Origin: a virus
IMG/VR virus record: IMGVR_UViG_3300027985_001623
Coordinates: 34,504-98,503 of that record
Direction: 5' to 3' (one strand)
DNA: 64,000 bases
Of the stretch, positions 27,057-36,067 are shown one piece after another. A model generated the notes under the pieces. The model worked only from the letters and a program-made list of their open reading frames with translations. It was not told where the DNA came from and searched no databases. The position numbers and the translations under genes are program-made. Numbering within the stretch: the stretch's first letter is position 1; every line of letters starts with the position of its first letter.

Positions 27057-27702
27057 TTACTGATCGTTCTCGTCCTCACCAGCATCGTCTTCGCTCTCGT
27101 CCTCGCCTTCTTCTTCTTCTTCTTCTTCTTCTTCTTCTTCTTCTTCGCTCTCGCCTTCTTCTTCTTCTTCGCTCTCGCCTTCTTCTTCTTCTTCTTCTTC
27201 TTCTTCTTCTTCTTCTTCTTCTTCTTCTTCTTCTTCGCTATCGTCCGTCCTCAGGTGGGGACTCCGGAGCCAAAGTGGTGTCAGATTCCGTGGAGCTATC
27301 CGGTCGAATGATATCCGAGGTCAGCGGAGCTGCACGGAATAGCCACATCCCGAAATCTTCGAGTTCCGTAATCAACCCAATACTTTGAAGGTGTTGCGCC
27401 AACGAGGTGGCCTCGTCGAACGTCAAGTCCTGAACGCCGCTAAGCGCATCGACCAGCTCGGCTGGCGCATCCTCAAGCACGTTTTTGATGAGAACGGTGT
27501 CCAAATGAGACGGCTCAAATTTTTGATCGCCCATTACTTCCGCGGACAAGTCCTCCCACGCGAAATCGAGTTCGGAGCCATGCTTTTCAAGTGCGACTCG
27601 AAGGTTTTCGAGTCGCGTCTCGGGGACCTCAGAATTCGAAGCCGTTTCGTTTGACGGTTCTCCATAGCGGACAAAAGATTGCAGTGTTTTTGCGTTTAAC
27701 AT
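27057..27702 (-). CDS. Head-region protein with poly-Glu tail, frame broken at the tail
   Basis: From the ATG at 27700-27702 (5 bases past the Mu F-like stop) the frame reads about 154 residues (MLNAKTLQSFVRYGEPSNE...) and then stops with TAG at 27238-27240. Directly after that codon, in the +1 frame, DDSE is followed by 19 Glu and then GES, five Glu, GES, 13 Glu and an acidic end to TAA at 27057-27059. Read continuously the protein has about 213 residues with a tail of 61. One extra G in GGAC before the stop, or a +1 shift, explains the break. The tail-less ORF is also possible. Confidence 0.65.
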
Positions 27703-27707
27703 GTTGA

Positions 27708-28637
27708 TCACTTTACTGGGGAACGGAATCCCCGTTCCATTGTGTAGGTTGGGACATTCCAACCTGGCATCCAAGGCAGAATAATAGCGCGATCGTTAGG
27801 ACGATTTGGTGGGTGGCTCCAAGAGCCTCCGATGAGCGAAGATTTGACCGGCGCATCGGGAGGCATGACAAACAACCTTCCGGGCCGAGCGACCTGCCCA
27901 TGAAGCGCCATCGAATCAAGCCCAACTCGATTATCGAGCGGAAGCCCGGTTGAATCGCTCACAAGTTCCGTCCAACGAGATCGGACTCCTGCGAATTCCG
28001 GTTCGTTGGCTAGGTCTTCGAGAAGTACTGTTTGCGCGTTGTTGAAAAGCGAATTTGCGGTTGTTCGAACCACGCGTTCGACTTTCCACCAGGACTCGTC
28101 AAGACCGATTGCTGCCGCCGAAACGACGTCAGACCCTTTGAGGTCCGTGATGGGAATATCGCTAAATCGCGACAGCACGGAAATTGCCAATTCTTGTGAG
28201 ATGGCTCGGGATACTTGGGCTTGCGTAATCGCCCGAGCTGCGCGCTGCGCCTGCATCAAGCGTTGGCGACGTTCCGCGTCCGTAAGGGTTACCGACAAGC
28301 GAGAGACTCGACGAAATAGCCGTTCCAGCAAAAGTGCTGCCTCCACACCCGAGTCGTTCCCAACATCCTCCAGCACGGATTCAGCCTTTTCGCCAATTGG
28401 CACCACGGCTTCTTCGATGAATCTTCGCACGAGAATTTCGCGGTCCCGCTTCACGAACGCGCGCGTATTCCCTTTGAGAATTTTGTTGAGACCGGTCACG
28501 ATTTGCCCGATCGCCCGCTCTCGTATGCGGTTCGCCGGGGCCAATGCCGTGCGGTCCAGGAATCTTCGCATCAAGAGATGCGCGGCAGTAATGGCGGCGA
28601 GCAAATCATGGTGCTGACGTTTTTGTTCGTCTGTCAC
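27708..28637 (-). CDS. Minor head protein, Mu gpF-like
   Basis: 309 residues from a GTG with ribosome site GGAGAG. The C-terminal 120 residues hold the phage head morphogenesis motif: VRTTANSLFNNAQTVLLEDL, then RSRWTELVSDSTGLPLDNRV and the PPNRPNDRAIILPW ending. The N-terminal 150 residues are helical and Arg-rich. Mu F-like proteins act early in procapsid assembly and sit between portal and scaffold, as here. Confidence 0.85.
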   Translation of the reverse strand: MTDEQKRQHHDLLAAITAAHLLMRRFLDRTALAPANRIRERAIGQIVTGLNKILKGNTRAFVKRDREILVRRFIEEAVVPIGEKAESVLEDVGNDSGVEAALLLERLFRRVSRLSVTLTDAERRQRLMQAQRAARAITQAQVSRAISQELAISVLSRFSDIPITDLKGSDVVSAAAIGLDESWWKVERVVRTTANSLFNNAQTVLLEDLANEPEFAGVRSRWTELVSDSTGLPLDNRVGLDSMALHGQVARPGRLFVMPPDAPVKSSLIGGSWSHPPNRPNDRAIILPWMPGWNVPTYTMERGFRSPVK

Positions 28638-28968
28638 GCGAAATCTCTCCGTCGTCCAGCAAGCAGTTTGTCGCCCAGTTCCACAACTGGTGCTTTAGGC
28701 CGCACCAGGAATGCCGGATCCACCAGAACAGGAGCCACTTCGCGATTGCGATAGCGGCTTTTCTGGTGATCACAATATTTGTCATGGTGTCCCGCCCGTA
28801 ATAGAGGTCAAACGCGTCACCCCGAGGGACCAGTGCAATTTCCCCGTACTCGCCCTGTTTCCAGACACGAGGCAGCATCGCTGCGCCTGGTAAAACGTCG
28901 CGACCACGGAAATCTTCATCGAGAAGCCAACGACTGAGGCGAAATGCAGCTTCTTGGCGAAGGTTCAT
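28606..28968 (-). CDS. Head-region protein of unknown function
   Basis: 120 residues, Trp-rich C-terminus (KWLLFWWIRHSWCGLKHQLW), overlapping the next gene by 32 bases. N-terminus is charged and helical. One possible hydrophobic segment at about 75-90 may associate with membranes or a protein groove. No family recognised. Confidence 0.55.
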   Translation of the reverse strand: MNLRQEAAFRLSRWLLDEDFRGRDVLPGAAMLPRVWKQGEYGEIALVPRGDAFDLYYGRDTMTNIVITRKAAIAIAKWLLFWWIRHSWCGLKHQLWNWATNCLLDDGEISRDRRTKTSAP

Positions 28969-29687
28969 GATCCAGCTACGATCAAATTAAGGTACGCCGA
29001 TCCTTTTAGCCAGAAGCTGTCCGAAGAAATCGAATCTAACTCCGCAAAAAAGTTGCCCGTGATCACCACGGCGTTTCCAGTACCAGTGGCGCCCAGATTT
29101 GTACTCGCGAACCCAATCGTCGCGTTCGCCGTTGAATTGGCGACGCGTGCGAACTGCCCTGGCTCAACACTTTCAATGAGAAGTTGTCCACTCGAAGCTA
29201 CCGTGGCGAGTGGCGCGTAGCCTTCTAAAGCGAGCTGGCTATTGATGGCTCGCGCCACGTCGCTGGCCGACTGTGCGGCCGCAGTGAAAGTGACCAAAAT
29301 CGTTGCATCCGTGTCGAAGCCACCGGTTAGGGCGTTGTACGTCTGCAAGTCGAATTCGAAGGTTTCACCCCCGACAAACCCGGTCGGGAAGATGCCGGCA
29401 CTTCCGAGCCAGCTCGCTTTTTGGCCGATCAGAAGCATGACCGTACTGCCCTGAACGGCGGATAGCGCTAAAAAGTCGACTGTCTCCATTTCGTCGACCA
29501 GAGGCATTTGCGTGAAGCCGCTCGGCGAATTCAGCGAGTACGAAGTGAGTGTCCGGACTGCCGCATCGAAGGTCTTGGTTCCGCCCTCAAACCCGAAGAC
29601 CACCTGATTTTCAGATTCGGAACATCCACAACCGGCCCCGGCGTCTGCGATGCCGAGTGTTGCGATGAACGAGATGGTTGTGGACAT
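28965..29687 (-). CDS. Putative virion structural protein
   Basis: 240 residues, beta-rich with CGCSESEN near the N-terminus (two Cys), Thr/Ala/Phe-rich body. It overlaps the next gene by four bases. Long enough for a head or neck ring protein; no family recognised. The upstream 128-base gap has an inverted repeat. Confidence 0.55.
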   Translation of the reverse strand: MSTTISFIATLGIADAGAGCGCSESENQVVFGFEGGTKTFDAAVRTLTSYSLNSPSGFTQMPLVDEMETVDFLALSAVQGSTVMLLIGQKASWLGSAGIFPTGFVGGETFEFDLQTYNALTGGFDTDATILVTFTAAAQSASDVARAINSQLALEGYAPLATVASSGQLLIESVEPGQFARVANSTANATIGFASTNLGATGTGNAVVITGNFFAELDSISSDSFWLKGSAYLNLIVAGS

Positions 29688-29815
29688 GCTGCGAGATTAC
29701 CACGAGCTCCACTCATCGCGAGTCGTCAAAAATTTTTGGGCTGTCGCGAGTGGTGAATGCGTAGCGTGTGACTTTTGTCACTTTATAGGCGCAAATGGCG
29801 CCAAACCTGGCGATC
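29688..29815. other. Intergenic gap with small inverted repeat
   Basis: 128 bases between genes of the same direction. The inverted repeat GTGAC-TTTT-GTCAC (29768-29781) is the only notable site. No promoter matching the early consensus. Confidence 0.4.
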
Positions 29816-30250
29816 TCAACGCCGAATTTGCGGGCTCACAATTAGGCCACCGAGGTCGCCGAAGACGACTCGGTTCGTCACATCCGGGCCACGCTCGATA
29901 TCGACCACGCACCACGAGGGTTTTTTTGCTAACGCAGACTCAAACGATTTCTGGCACCGGGTGCACGAGTACGTGATCGATTCTCGAAAATATTTGGTCA
30001 CCGTGCCGGTCGAATTGCGGAGCTCGATCAGCGATTCGGTGACTTGTGCTTCGATGACGGGATCCCCCGTGTACATCGGAACAAGTCCGCGGCGCACTGC
30101 TTCTTGAGCTTCAACCATCACGATGGCTCGCACGACTGGCCGACAGCCACACCCCGAGCACTTAGCCGTAGGGGGGAACGCGTGTTTACGGTGATACTCC
30201 TGCGGTGTTGAGTTGCCGTTATCAAATTTTCGTACGTGTCGGCGCGACAT
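29816..30250 (-). CDS. Zinc-ribbon-like protein near the head genes
   Basis: 144 residues from the ATG at 30248-30250. Cys pairs CSGCGC (about residue 31) and CTRC (about residue 96) suggest a zinc-binding fold, with an intervening helix MVEAQEAVRRGLVPMY. Function unknown. It overlaps the HAD-like gene by 29 bases. Confidence 0.6.
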   Translation of the reverse strand: MSRRHVRKFDNGNSTPQEYHRKHAFPPTAKCSGCGCRPVVRAIVMVEAQEAVRRGLVPMYTGDPVIEAQVTESLIELRNSTGTVTKYFRESITYSCTRCQKSFESALAKKPSWCVVDIERGPDVTNRVVFGDLGGLIVSPQIRR

Positions 30251-30689
30251 GGGGGGCTCCATACTGGTTGGCGACCTCCCCCCAGCTTAGACCGCCAGGG
30301 CCTAACTTCAAAGCGCGGTCATCGATAAAGATATCGACTGTCGGCTTCCCACCAGTGCCCTCATCAATGGCGTCAAAAATACCGTCTAACTCGCGATTGA
30401 CGAAAGCGACCATTTCGTCAAACCGAGCTTGGTTGGTGCGGTAATGCACCACCATCGCAGCGTCGGTGGACCGTGGTGGTTTTTTGGCGAGCGGGTTGAG
30501 CCGCCAATCGCGACGATGGTGTAGTGACGCACGGGCACTCCAGAGCAGCAAAATGTGCCCGGCGGCTTTCAACTGTTGAAGCGCTTGAACAGCGCCCGGA
30601 ACAAAGCGAAATTTTCCGTCTATCTGGTCGTAGGGCTTATCCGTGAGCACGATGGTGTCATCAAAGTCGACTGCGATTCGCATGATCAT
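30222..30689 (-). CDS. HAD-superfamily phosphatase-like protein
   Basis: 155 residues. Motif I DFDDTIV (about residues 8-14) has the nucleophile and acid Asp pair, WSARAS (about 50) resembles motif II and FIDDRA (about 129) matches the motif IV DD. Likely a small nucleotidase- or phosphatase-type enzyme, perhaps acting on nucleotides or polynucleotide ends. The ATG at 30687-30689 is chosen (30683 also possible). Its specific substrate cannot be stated. Confidence 0.75.
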   Translation of the reverse strand: MIMRIAVDFDDTIVLTDKPYDQIDGKFRFVPGAVQALQQLKAAGHILLLWSARASLHHRRDWRLNPLAKKPPRSTDAAMVVHYRTNQARFDEMVAFVNRELDGIFDAIDEGTGGKPTVDIFIDDRALKLGPGGLSWGEVANQYGAPHVAPTRTKI

Positions 30690-30726
30690 GGGATACGCCC
30701 TACGCTGGGTAGGCGCAAGGGCGACG

Positions 30727-30933
30727 CTACGCTGAGCAGGCACAAAAACGATCGCGCGATGCACACAATTCGTGCGGCCGCATAACGGTTGCGGCCTCCA
30801 TTGCTTGGAGCGCTTGAGTGGCGGTCAGCTCGTTCGTGAACAAGAGCGTGGCTCCGTTAAGGCCGTAGCACTCGCGCACGATACCTTTTTGCTCCATCTC
30901 GCGAACTTGCGCCACGGTTAGACCGTGCTCCAT
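30727..30933 (-). CDS. Small protein of unknown function
   Basis: 68 residues from an ATG at 30931-30933 (GGA nine bases upstream). Helical N-terminus (TVAQVREMEQKGIVRECY) and Cys-rich end (LCASRDRFCACSA). A longer reading frame to 31266 overlaps the next gene antagonistically and is rejected. Confidence 0.45.
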   Translation of the reverse strand: MEHGLTVAQVREMEQKGIVRECYGLNGATLLFTNELTATQALQAMEAATVMRPHELCASRDRFCACSA

Positions 30934-30961
30934 TGCGAAATCCAAGCGCGCGTAATAGGCC

Positions 30962-31468
30962 CTAACCGCTGGCTGCTTTTCTGGTGGCTCGCTGCTCACG
31001 CTCAAGCGCGAGCTTTTGTTTTCGTTCAGCACTTTTAGCTCTGTTTCTAGCCCTGGAGATTCTGTTCTTCGCGTCTTTCCAGGGCTTAGAAGCGCGAAGA
31101 TTGAGCTCATTACGGCAGCAGTAGCGCCGCACTTGAGAAGCTCGCTCGATGCCTGCATCGAGATAGCCGGCGCGGGCAAAATCCTCAATCGCCCTAAAAT
31201 CGAGGTTCCACCGATCAACCCAGAATTCCGCAGAGCCCCACCCATCTTTAGGATCCAGGTGCTCAAGTACGCGGTAGACCACGTTGGTTTTGGTGTCGCG
31301 GGCGATGTCGCCAGCTCGAAGTTTTAGGTCAAGTGCCTTCGGCACAATGGCCGAAACGCAGTCAACGGGATTGCCAAATCTGTCGCGACATTCTAGGTCC
31401 TTTGCAGGGCGTGGAAAGTCAGGCGTTTGCCAAACGACCCGACTGTTTCTGATGATCCGCGTAGCCAT
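30962..31468 (-). CDS. Portal-proximal protein of unknown function
   Basis: 168 residues starting MATRIIRNSRVVWQTPDFPR. Middle: CRDRFGNPVDCVSAIVPKAL and VYRVLEHLDPKDGW. C-terminal helix basic (KRISRARNRAKS and KQKLALEREQRATRK, shown in parts). It is the gene directly after the portal. No known family. Confidence 0.6.
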   Translation of the reverse strand: MATRIIRNSRVVWQTPDFPRPAKDLECRDRFGNPVDCVSAIVPKALDLKLRAGDIARDTKTNVVYRVLEHLDPKDGWGSAEFWVDRWNLDFRAIEDFARAGYLDAGIERASQVRRYCCRNELNLRASKPWKDAKNRISRARNRAKSAERKQKLALEREQRATRKAASG

Positions 31469-31539
31469 GGCGCACGCCACATTCTGAACGACCTTTGCGC
31501 CAATTGCAAGGGTAAATGCGTGCGCGAGACCTAAACAGC

Positions 31540-33192
31540 TTATTCTGGTGCAACAAGCCCGCGCAATGCTGCGTCAAGCGGATCTTCCGAACCTTCTTGA
31601 CGTTTTTTCTCGACGGCTTCCTCAATGAGTCGAATCGTCGCGACCGGGTCTTCGATGTCGAGGAACGGAGCGATAAACTCAACAGCGTTTCGCTGGTCGA
31701 TTATTTTGTAGGTCACGTAAGCCGCCCCAACCGCTTCAACCGCGCGCTGGATTGCAGCAAGCGAGGGCGCATAATATTGTGGCCATTTCAACGTGACATT
31801 CCGCCCGCGCCCTAGTTTGCGGTCAACGTACTCCCAATTACCGTCTTCAAGTTCCACCTTTTTTGGTGGAAGCTGGATTTTTTGGACAATAATGCTCGTG
31901 GACCCATCGTTGCCACGAATCGTTTTGCGGCTTGTCAATCGCTGCGCCGCGTAAAGCACCTTGGTGAGTAGCCGCTTAATCCCGCGCTCACCGTACTGCT
32001 CGCGAAACCCATCGGCGCGTTCAGTCATGGCCGAATATTGGTGATTCACTTCGAGTTCGGACCTCGCCGGCCCGTTGTCCGATTGGTAATCGAGTTGGCA
32101 TCTGGTAATCGTCAAAATGCGCTTTTCGAGATCGTCAGCGAGCTTTTGAGCGCGATCGATGCCCGATCCGGTCATCTCCAAGTAGGTGACCGTTCCACCC
32201 TTCTCAACTTGGATGGCGTTATTTGAACCTTTCTTGATTTCATCAAATTCGGCGTCTGCTGCGATGCCAAGTGTCGGATCGCAGTTGCTCTTCGTGCCGC
32301 GACTTGCCTGAGAAAGGAGCGCGTCCAGTTCTTCGATAAGTTCGAACGCTCCGTAGCAGTCAGGGTCCCCGTCTGCGCCTTCGTTGTTTTCCTCGTTTTG
32401 AATCCAGACAACCGGACAGAACCCAAACCCGTGCGGAACTTCCTCGCTTGGATATTGCCTCCAGTCAGGCTCCGATCCGTCGTCTGAAACCGGAACTTTG
32501 TCCCACACCGTGTCCGACAGAGTGTCAATGAGCCGCCGATACCAAAACCACCGCTTGACCTTCCGGCCTTTCACCATCACGTCAACAGGGTACTGAAATC
32601 GTTTATCTAAAGAACGGAGTTCAAGCACGGCTCGGTCTTCCCACGTAGGTGTGCACCAAGTCGTATTGTGTCGCTCCAAGATCGGCTTTCCATTGACGAA
32701 CTTGAATCCTATCGCGCAACTACCTCGACCTCCCCCGTCAGTCCGCAATGCAATAGCTGTCGCCCAGAGTTGCGTTTCTTCAATAAATGCGTTCAACCAA
32801 TCTTCGGTCTCAGGATCGTCGCATTTGACTGTCGGGTGGCGCTTCGACGAAAAAAGTAACCCTGTAAATTTCGCAACAATCGCTCGCGCTAAAAAGTATG
32901 GAGTTGACGGCCTTCGAAATTTTATCGGTAACGTAAGCCCGATGTCTTCATACCCGGACGGAACGAACCCGCTTTTGTAAACGGATAGAGTCTCTTCTTC
33001 GTCGAGCTCTTTGTGCCCATTCCAGTCAATCGCGCGATTTTCGTAGAGACTGCACCGATAATAATGCCAGTACTTGAGCAACCGTTTCTGACGCATCGTC
33101 AGCTTTTCGGGCTCTTCACTCCCGGATAAGTCCGGCACGTTCTCAATAAACGCTCGCGTTGAGTTCAGGTCGACAATGGTGAGGCTGCTCAT
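31540..33192 (-). CDS. Portal protein
   Basis: 550 residues, the usual size. Features: acidic linker at the N-terminus, PSTPYFLARAIVAKFTGLLF, LLSQASRGTKSNCDPTLGI, and the C-terminal helical stretch with SGIDRAQKLADDLEKRILTI. This matches the dodecameric portal that forms the DNA gate and docks the terminase. It lies between terminase and the head genes. Confidence 0.88.
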   Translation of the reverse strand: MSSLTIVDLNSTRAFIENVPDLSGSEEPEKLTMRQKRLLKYWHYYRCSLYENRAIDWNGHKELDEEETLSVYKSGFVPSGYEDIGLTLPIKFRRPSTPYFLARAIVAKFTGLLFSSKRHPTVKCDDPETEDWLNAFIEETQLWATAIALRTDGGGRGSCAIGFKFVNGKPILERHNTTWCTPTWEDRAVLELRSLDKRFQYPVDVMVKGRKVKRWFWYRRLIDTLSDTVWDKVPVSDDGSEPDWRQYPSEEVPHGFGFCPVVWIQNEENNEGADGDPDCYGAFELIEELDALLSQASRGTKSNCDPTLGIAADAEFDEIKKGSNNAIQVEKGGTVTYLEMTGSGIDRAQKLADDLEKRILTITRCQLDYQSDNGPARSELEVNHQYSAMTERADGFREQYGERGIKRLLTKVLYAAQRLTSRKTIRGNDGSTSIIVQKIQLPPKKVELEDGNWEYVDRKLGRGRNVTLKWPQYYAPSLAAIQRAVEAVGAAYVTYKIIDQRNAVEFIAPFLDIEDPVATIRLIEEAVEKKRQEGSEDPLDAALRGLVAPE

Positions 33193-33233
33193 GGTGGCTC
33201 TTCCTAAAGCGTATCGTGTTGTTCGAGAAGGTG

Positions 33234-34766
33234 TTAGCGATTAACGAGCGAGAGTCGCCCAAAGCGGCCGACTGGTTTTTTGACACGGGCGGCTTCTCGC
33301 GCGAACCAGGATGCCATCAAACGATCACCCGTGTGCGCTTTTGGATCATAGTATAACATCTCGGTGATCCATTTTACGATTTCCGGGTCCACCGCAACAC
33401 CCCCGCGCGCCGGGATGAGCCATTTTTGTAGGGACATTTCCGTGGCGAGAGATTCGAGGCCGAATTCGGGATTGTTTTTGTTGGCGCCCGTGTTGAACGG
33501 AATCACTGGAACTGCACTTCTGTCCTTTGAAAAGTCGAGGATGAATTGCTGCGCCGCGTTGGATTCGACCATGACAATCGAATGGTATCGCCGGTGCACA
33601 TCGTGAATGCGATCAACAATGTCAGGGCCGTTCCAGCGGCCGGACTGGATTTCGAGGACTTCGCGAAGCTCGTTTTCGGGGTGCACCAGGATGGTGAAAA
33701 GAACCGTCAGGTCGGATCCGTCGCGATCTCGGACACCTAGGTCGACGCCCGTGTAGACGCGGAAACCTGGAGGTACGAAATCCAACGCGTGGGTTCGCGG
33801 CCGTCCCTCGCCCAGATCGAGGCACGTCTGAATCCACGCTTCCTTGAACCTCGACTCGTCGTCTGTTCGTGCCAGGCATAGGAGAGACCGTGCGAATTCG
33901 ACGGGCCCTAGGATCGATTTGGCCTGCTCAATCCGCTCAAGCGGCCAGCGGTCCGGCCAAGTAATCACACCGTCTTCGATGACGGAGTACCGCACGGCCA
34001 CCCATTCAGGGCGTGCCGCCCAGCGGTGCATGATGTCGTCTTTATGCCAGGCCGTGCCGACACAAAGGACTCGCGCATTTCGAGTTAATCGGCCTTCAAC
34101 GGTCGATCGGAACCAGTTGTAGAGCGTGTTTCGTTGGTTCGCGGTTAGCGTGTTCTCGTAATCGAGAATGTCATCGATAATGAGAAGGTCAACGCGCGCG
34201 CTGAGGATGTTCCCGTGGACCCCTAACGTTCGAACCGACGGGTCCTTCGCATTCGAGTCTCGAACGACAAAAATTTCGTGCCCTGTCCAAGTTCGCGTAG
34301 GGTCCCGCTTCAAATGCGGCGCGACCCGGTGCAATTCAGGAGATTGCTCGATATAGCGCGCAATCGTTGTGCAGATTTTTTGCCCCTGAGCGTCAGTGTT
34401 GGAAATGATCGCTACGCGGAGATTGGGGTTCCGGCTCAGCTCGTACAAGACGCGGCCGATCGACAGGCTCGACGTTTTGCCGGATTCGATGTGCGACCAA
34501 ATCAGAACCCGCTTGTTTGCCGTGACGAGGTCCTGCCACTCTTGCTGCATTGGCTGAACGAAGATCGGCTCGCCCGTTTCTTCGTCACGGAGAACGTAGG
34601 CGTTGAACGCCGCGGGATCGACGCGAGCGCGTGCGACAAGGGCTTCTTCAAGCTCCTCCAGGGTGTCGAGAACTTCATTCGGAGCGCTGTCGAGGAGCTC
34701 CAAATCGTCGTCGGTTAGCGATTTTGCTGACGCGTGGCCGATCGTCACCCGTTCAATCTGCCACAT
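33234..34766 (-). CDS. terL: Terminase large subunit
   Basis: 510 residues. ATPase: Walker A-like IESGKTS (about 93-99), Walker B LLIIDD (about 194-199, with the Asp-Asp variation), motif C-like GTAW (237-240). Nuclease: VDLGVRD (341-347), MVES (399-402) and GDRLMA (480-485) provide the acidic metal ligands. It packages DNA into the procapsid and cuts it. No small-terminase gene was recognised next to it. Confidence 0.92.
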   Translation of the reverse strand: MWQIERVTIGHASAKSLTDDDLELLDSAPNEVLDTLEELEEALVARARVDPAAFNAYVLRDEETGEPIFVQPMQQEWQDLVTANKRVLIWSHIESGKTSSLSIGRVLYELSRNPNLRVAIISNTDAQGQKICTTIARYIEQSPELHRVAPHLKRDPTRTWTGHEIFVVRDSNAKDPSVRTLGVHGNILSARVDLLIIDDILDYENTLTANQRNTLYNWFRSTVEGRLTRNARVLCVGTAWHKDDIMHRWAARPEWVAVRYSVIEDGVITWPDRWPLERIEQAKSILGPVEFARSLLCLARTDDESRFKEAWIQTCLDLGEGRPRTHALDFVPPGFRVYTGVDLGVRDRDGSDLTVLFTILVHPENELREVLEIQSGRWNGPDIVDRIHDVHRRYHSIVMVESNAAQQFILDFSKDRSAVPVIPFNTGANKNNPEFGLESLATEMSLQKWLIPARGGVAVDPEIVKWITEMLYYDPKAHTGDRLMASWFAREAARVKKPVGRFGRLSLVNR

Positions 34767-34812
34767 CCTTGGAAACGTGACCAGATTTCAGAAAGACGCT
34801 AATAGCGATCGC

Positions 34813-35097
34813 TCAGGTATCGTGAGCTGAGTCGGTGTCCTCCGGTGCGCTGCGCGTCGCGATTTTGTCGGCCTTTCGCTGCACGGGGATCGGCGGGTAC
34901 TTCAAACACGCGACCCAAATGTCTCCGGGTACCAAGGTGCCGACCTGCGTGGTCACCCAGATTTTCAAGCAGCGATCGAACTTGAGCACGTTGCCTTGGG
35001 GATCCAAATCAATGTGCTTGGGATTGACGAGTCCAAAGATGCTGAGCCCTTTGGACCCAGCTTGGTTTGATCGAAGAAGTGTTGTCGATTTTGTCAT
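34813..35097 (-). CDS. Small protein beside the terminase, unknown function
   Basis: 94 residues. The start MTKSTTLLRSNQAGSKGLSI and the beta-type middle (KIWVTTQVGTLVPGDIWVAC) are not diagnostic. Its place beside the large terminase makes it a candidate small subunit, but no HTH is obvious, so confidence in that role is low. Confidence 0.5.
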   Translation of the reverse strand: MTKSTTLLRSNQAGSKGLSIFGLVNPKHIDLDPQGNVLKFDRCLKIWVTTQVGTLVPGDIWVACLKYPPIPVQRKADKIATRSAPEDTDSAHDT

Positions 35098-35112
35098 GGT
35101 CTGCTCGTTTGT

Positions 35113-35217
35113 TCAACGTGTGATTACTTTAATAAGCTGTACCAATAAAATCGCGCCTACGGTGGCAGCAATAAACGCCGAGATAACTAGTTCAAATTTT
35201 AGGTGGCGTACACACAT
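35113..35217 (-). CDS. Short membrane protein
   Basis: 34 residues (ATG 35215-35217, strong GGGAGG ribosome site). A single membrane span (LVISAFIAATVGAILLVQLI) with a basic N-terminus (MCVRHLK). Presence of a good ribosome site and clean start support a real microprotein. Confidence 0.65.
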   Translation of the reverse strand: MCVRHLKFELVISAFIAATVGAILLVQLIKVITR

Positions 35218-35232
35218 TAGAAGCCTCCCTAC

Positions 35233-35517
35233 CTACAACGCGCATCCCTCTTGTAAAATAGTTCGGCAAGCTTCAACAATTAACGCCTCTCGTTCCGCGA
35301 TGCACACCGATCGCGGGCTTCGGCGCCGACATCGGTCAAACTCAATTGCCGGGTGAGCGTGCGTTCGAGCCCACGCGAACGATCTAAATGTGCACTCCAT
35401 TCGGTATTGGGTGGCGGCTTCTTGGTAGTTCACGACAGCAACCGCGTGCCAGTACCGAGCTTCTTCGAGAAGTATATGGTAGCGGAAGATCACGGAGAAT
35501 AACGCGACGGTAATCAT
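35233..35517 (-). CDS. Small protein with hydrophobic N-terminus
   Basis: 94 residues. Hydrophobic N-terminus MITVALFSVIFRYHILL may be a signal anchor, then helix YWHAVAVVNYQEAATQYRME and a Cys-rich end (CRRRSPRSVC, AEREALIVEACRTILQEGCA). Overlaps the next gene by four bases. Confidence 0.55.
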   Translation of the reverse strand: MITVALFSVIFRYHILLEEARYWHAVAVVNYQEAATQYRMECTFRSFAWARTHAHPAIEFDRCRRRSPRSVCIAEREALIVEACRTILQEGCAL

Positions 35518-35717
35518 GTGGGCTCCTTTGAGGCACTCCGCAACGGGGAGCCTTGTAAGTTGTGGCGTGCCAAGTACCCGCGCACACGAGTTGCAAGAGG
35601 AGAGTGCGGGTCTAGCTTCGTTAGGCGCTGGACCATCATCCGACAGAGCATAGCCAACTCTTGGACCATGATGTCGGAGCTTTTATCCGAGTCTGTAGAT
35701 TCGATCGAATCCGCCAT
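35514..35717 (-). CDS. Small helical protein
   Basis: 67 residues. Met/Leu-rich helix (IMVQELAMLCRMMVQRLTKL) with acidic start. The stop overlaps the next ATG. No family. Confidence 0.55.
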   Translation of the reverse strand: MADSIESTDSDKSSDIMVQELAMLCRMMVQRLTKLDPHSPLATRVRGYLARHNLQGSPLRSASKEPT

Positions 35718-35721
35718 GCTG

Positions 35722-36060
35722 CTAACCTACTTTTCCACATTTCTCGATTTTCCAATCGACTGTCGTTTGTGTTTTGACGTGACAAATCATTGTAGCTCGC
35801 CAAGTTTCACCTTGGGCCGGTTCATCATCGCTCCCGTCGTCGCTCCACACGAGCCGACAAGCCGCAACCTCGATCTTTTTCTCGCTGTCGAACTCGTCAT
35901 CCCAGGTGTGGCCGTGTGGTGGGTCTGCTTCACTTTGCCAGATTTTAATCGCGTGCTCTGGTGAGACTGCTTCGCACTCCCAACCACGCGAAAAATTTTC
36001 AAGCGGTTCGAGCCAAACACGGTAAGTACGTTTTAAGTCGCGCGGATTTGAATTGCTCAT
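35722..36060 (-). CDS. Small alpha/beta accessory protein
   Basis: 112 residues from the ATG 36058-36060. YRVWLEPLENFSRGWE at the N-terminus then EAVSPEHAIKIWQ, the common strand-helix pattern of small phage accessory proteins (the AEDAA/W motif). The end CHVKTQTTVDWKIEKCGKVG contains two Cys. Confidence 0.55.
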   Translation of the reverse strand: MSNSNPRDLKRTYRVWLEPLENFSRGWECEAVSPEHAIKIWQSEADPPHGHTWDDEFDSEKKIEVAACRLVWSDDGSDDEPAQGETWRATMICHVKTQTTVDWKIEKCGKVG

Positions 36061-36067
36061 CGTGGGC

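Noticed and set aside
27027-27311. Plus-strand poly-Phe frame
   Set aside because: It is the shadow of the GAA repeat (TTC on the plus strand); a run of phenylalanines is not credible.
30727-31266. 179-residue frame
   Set aside because: Its first 110 residues overlap the well-supported 30962-31468 gene; only the last 68 residues from the ATG at 30933 are likely real.
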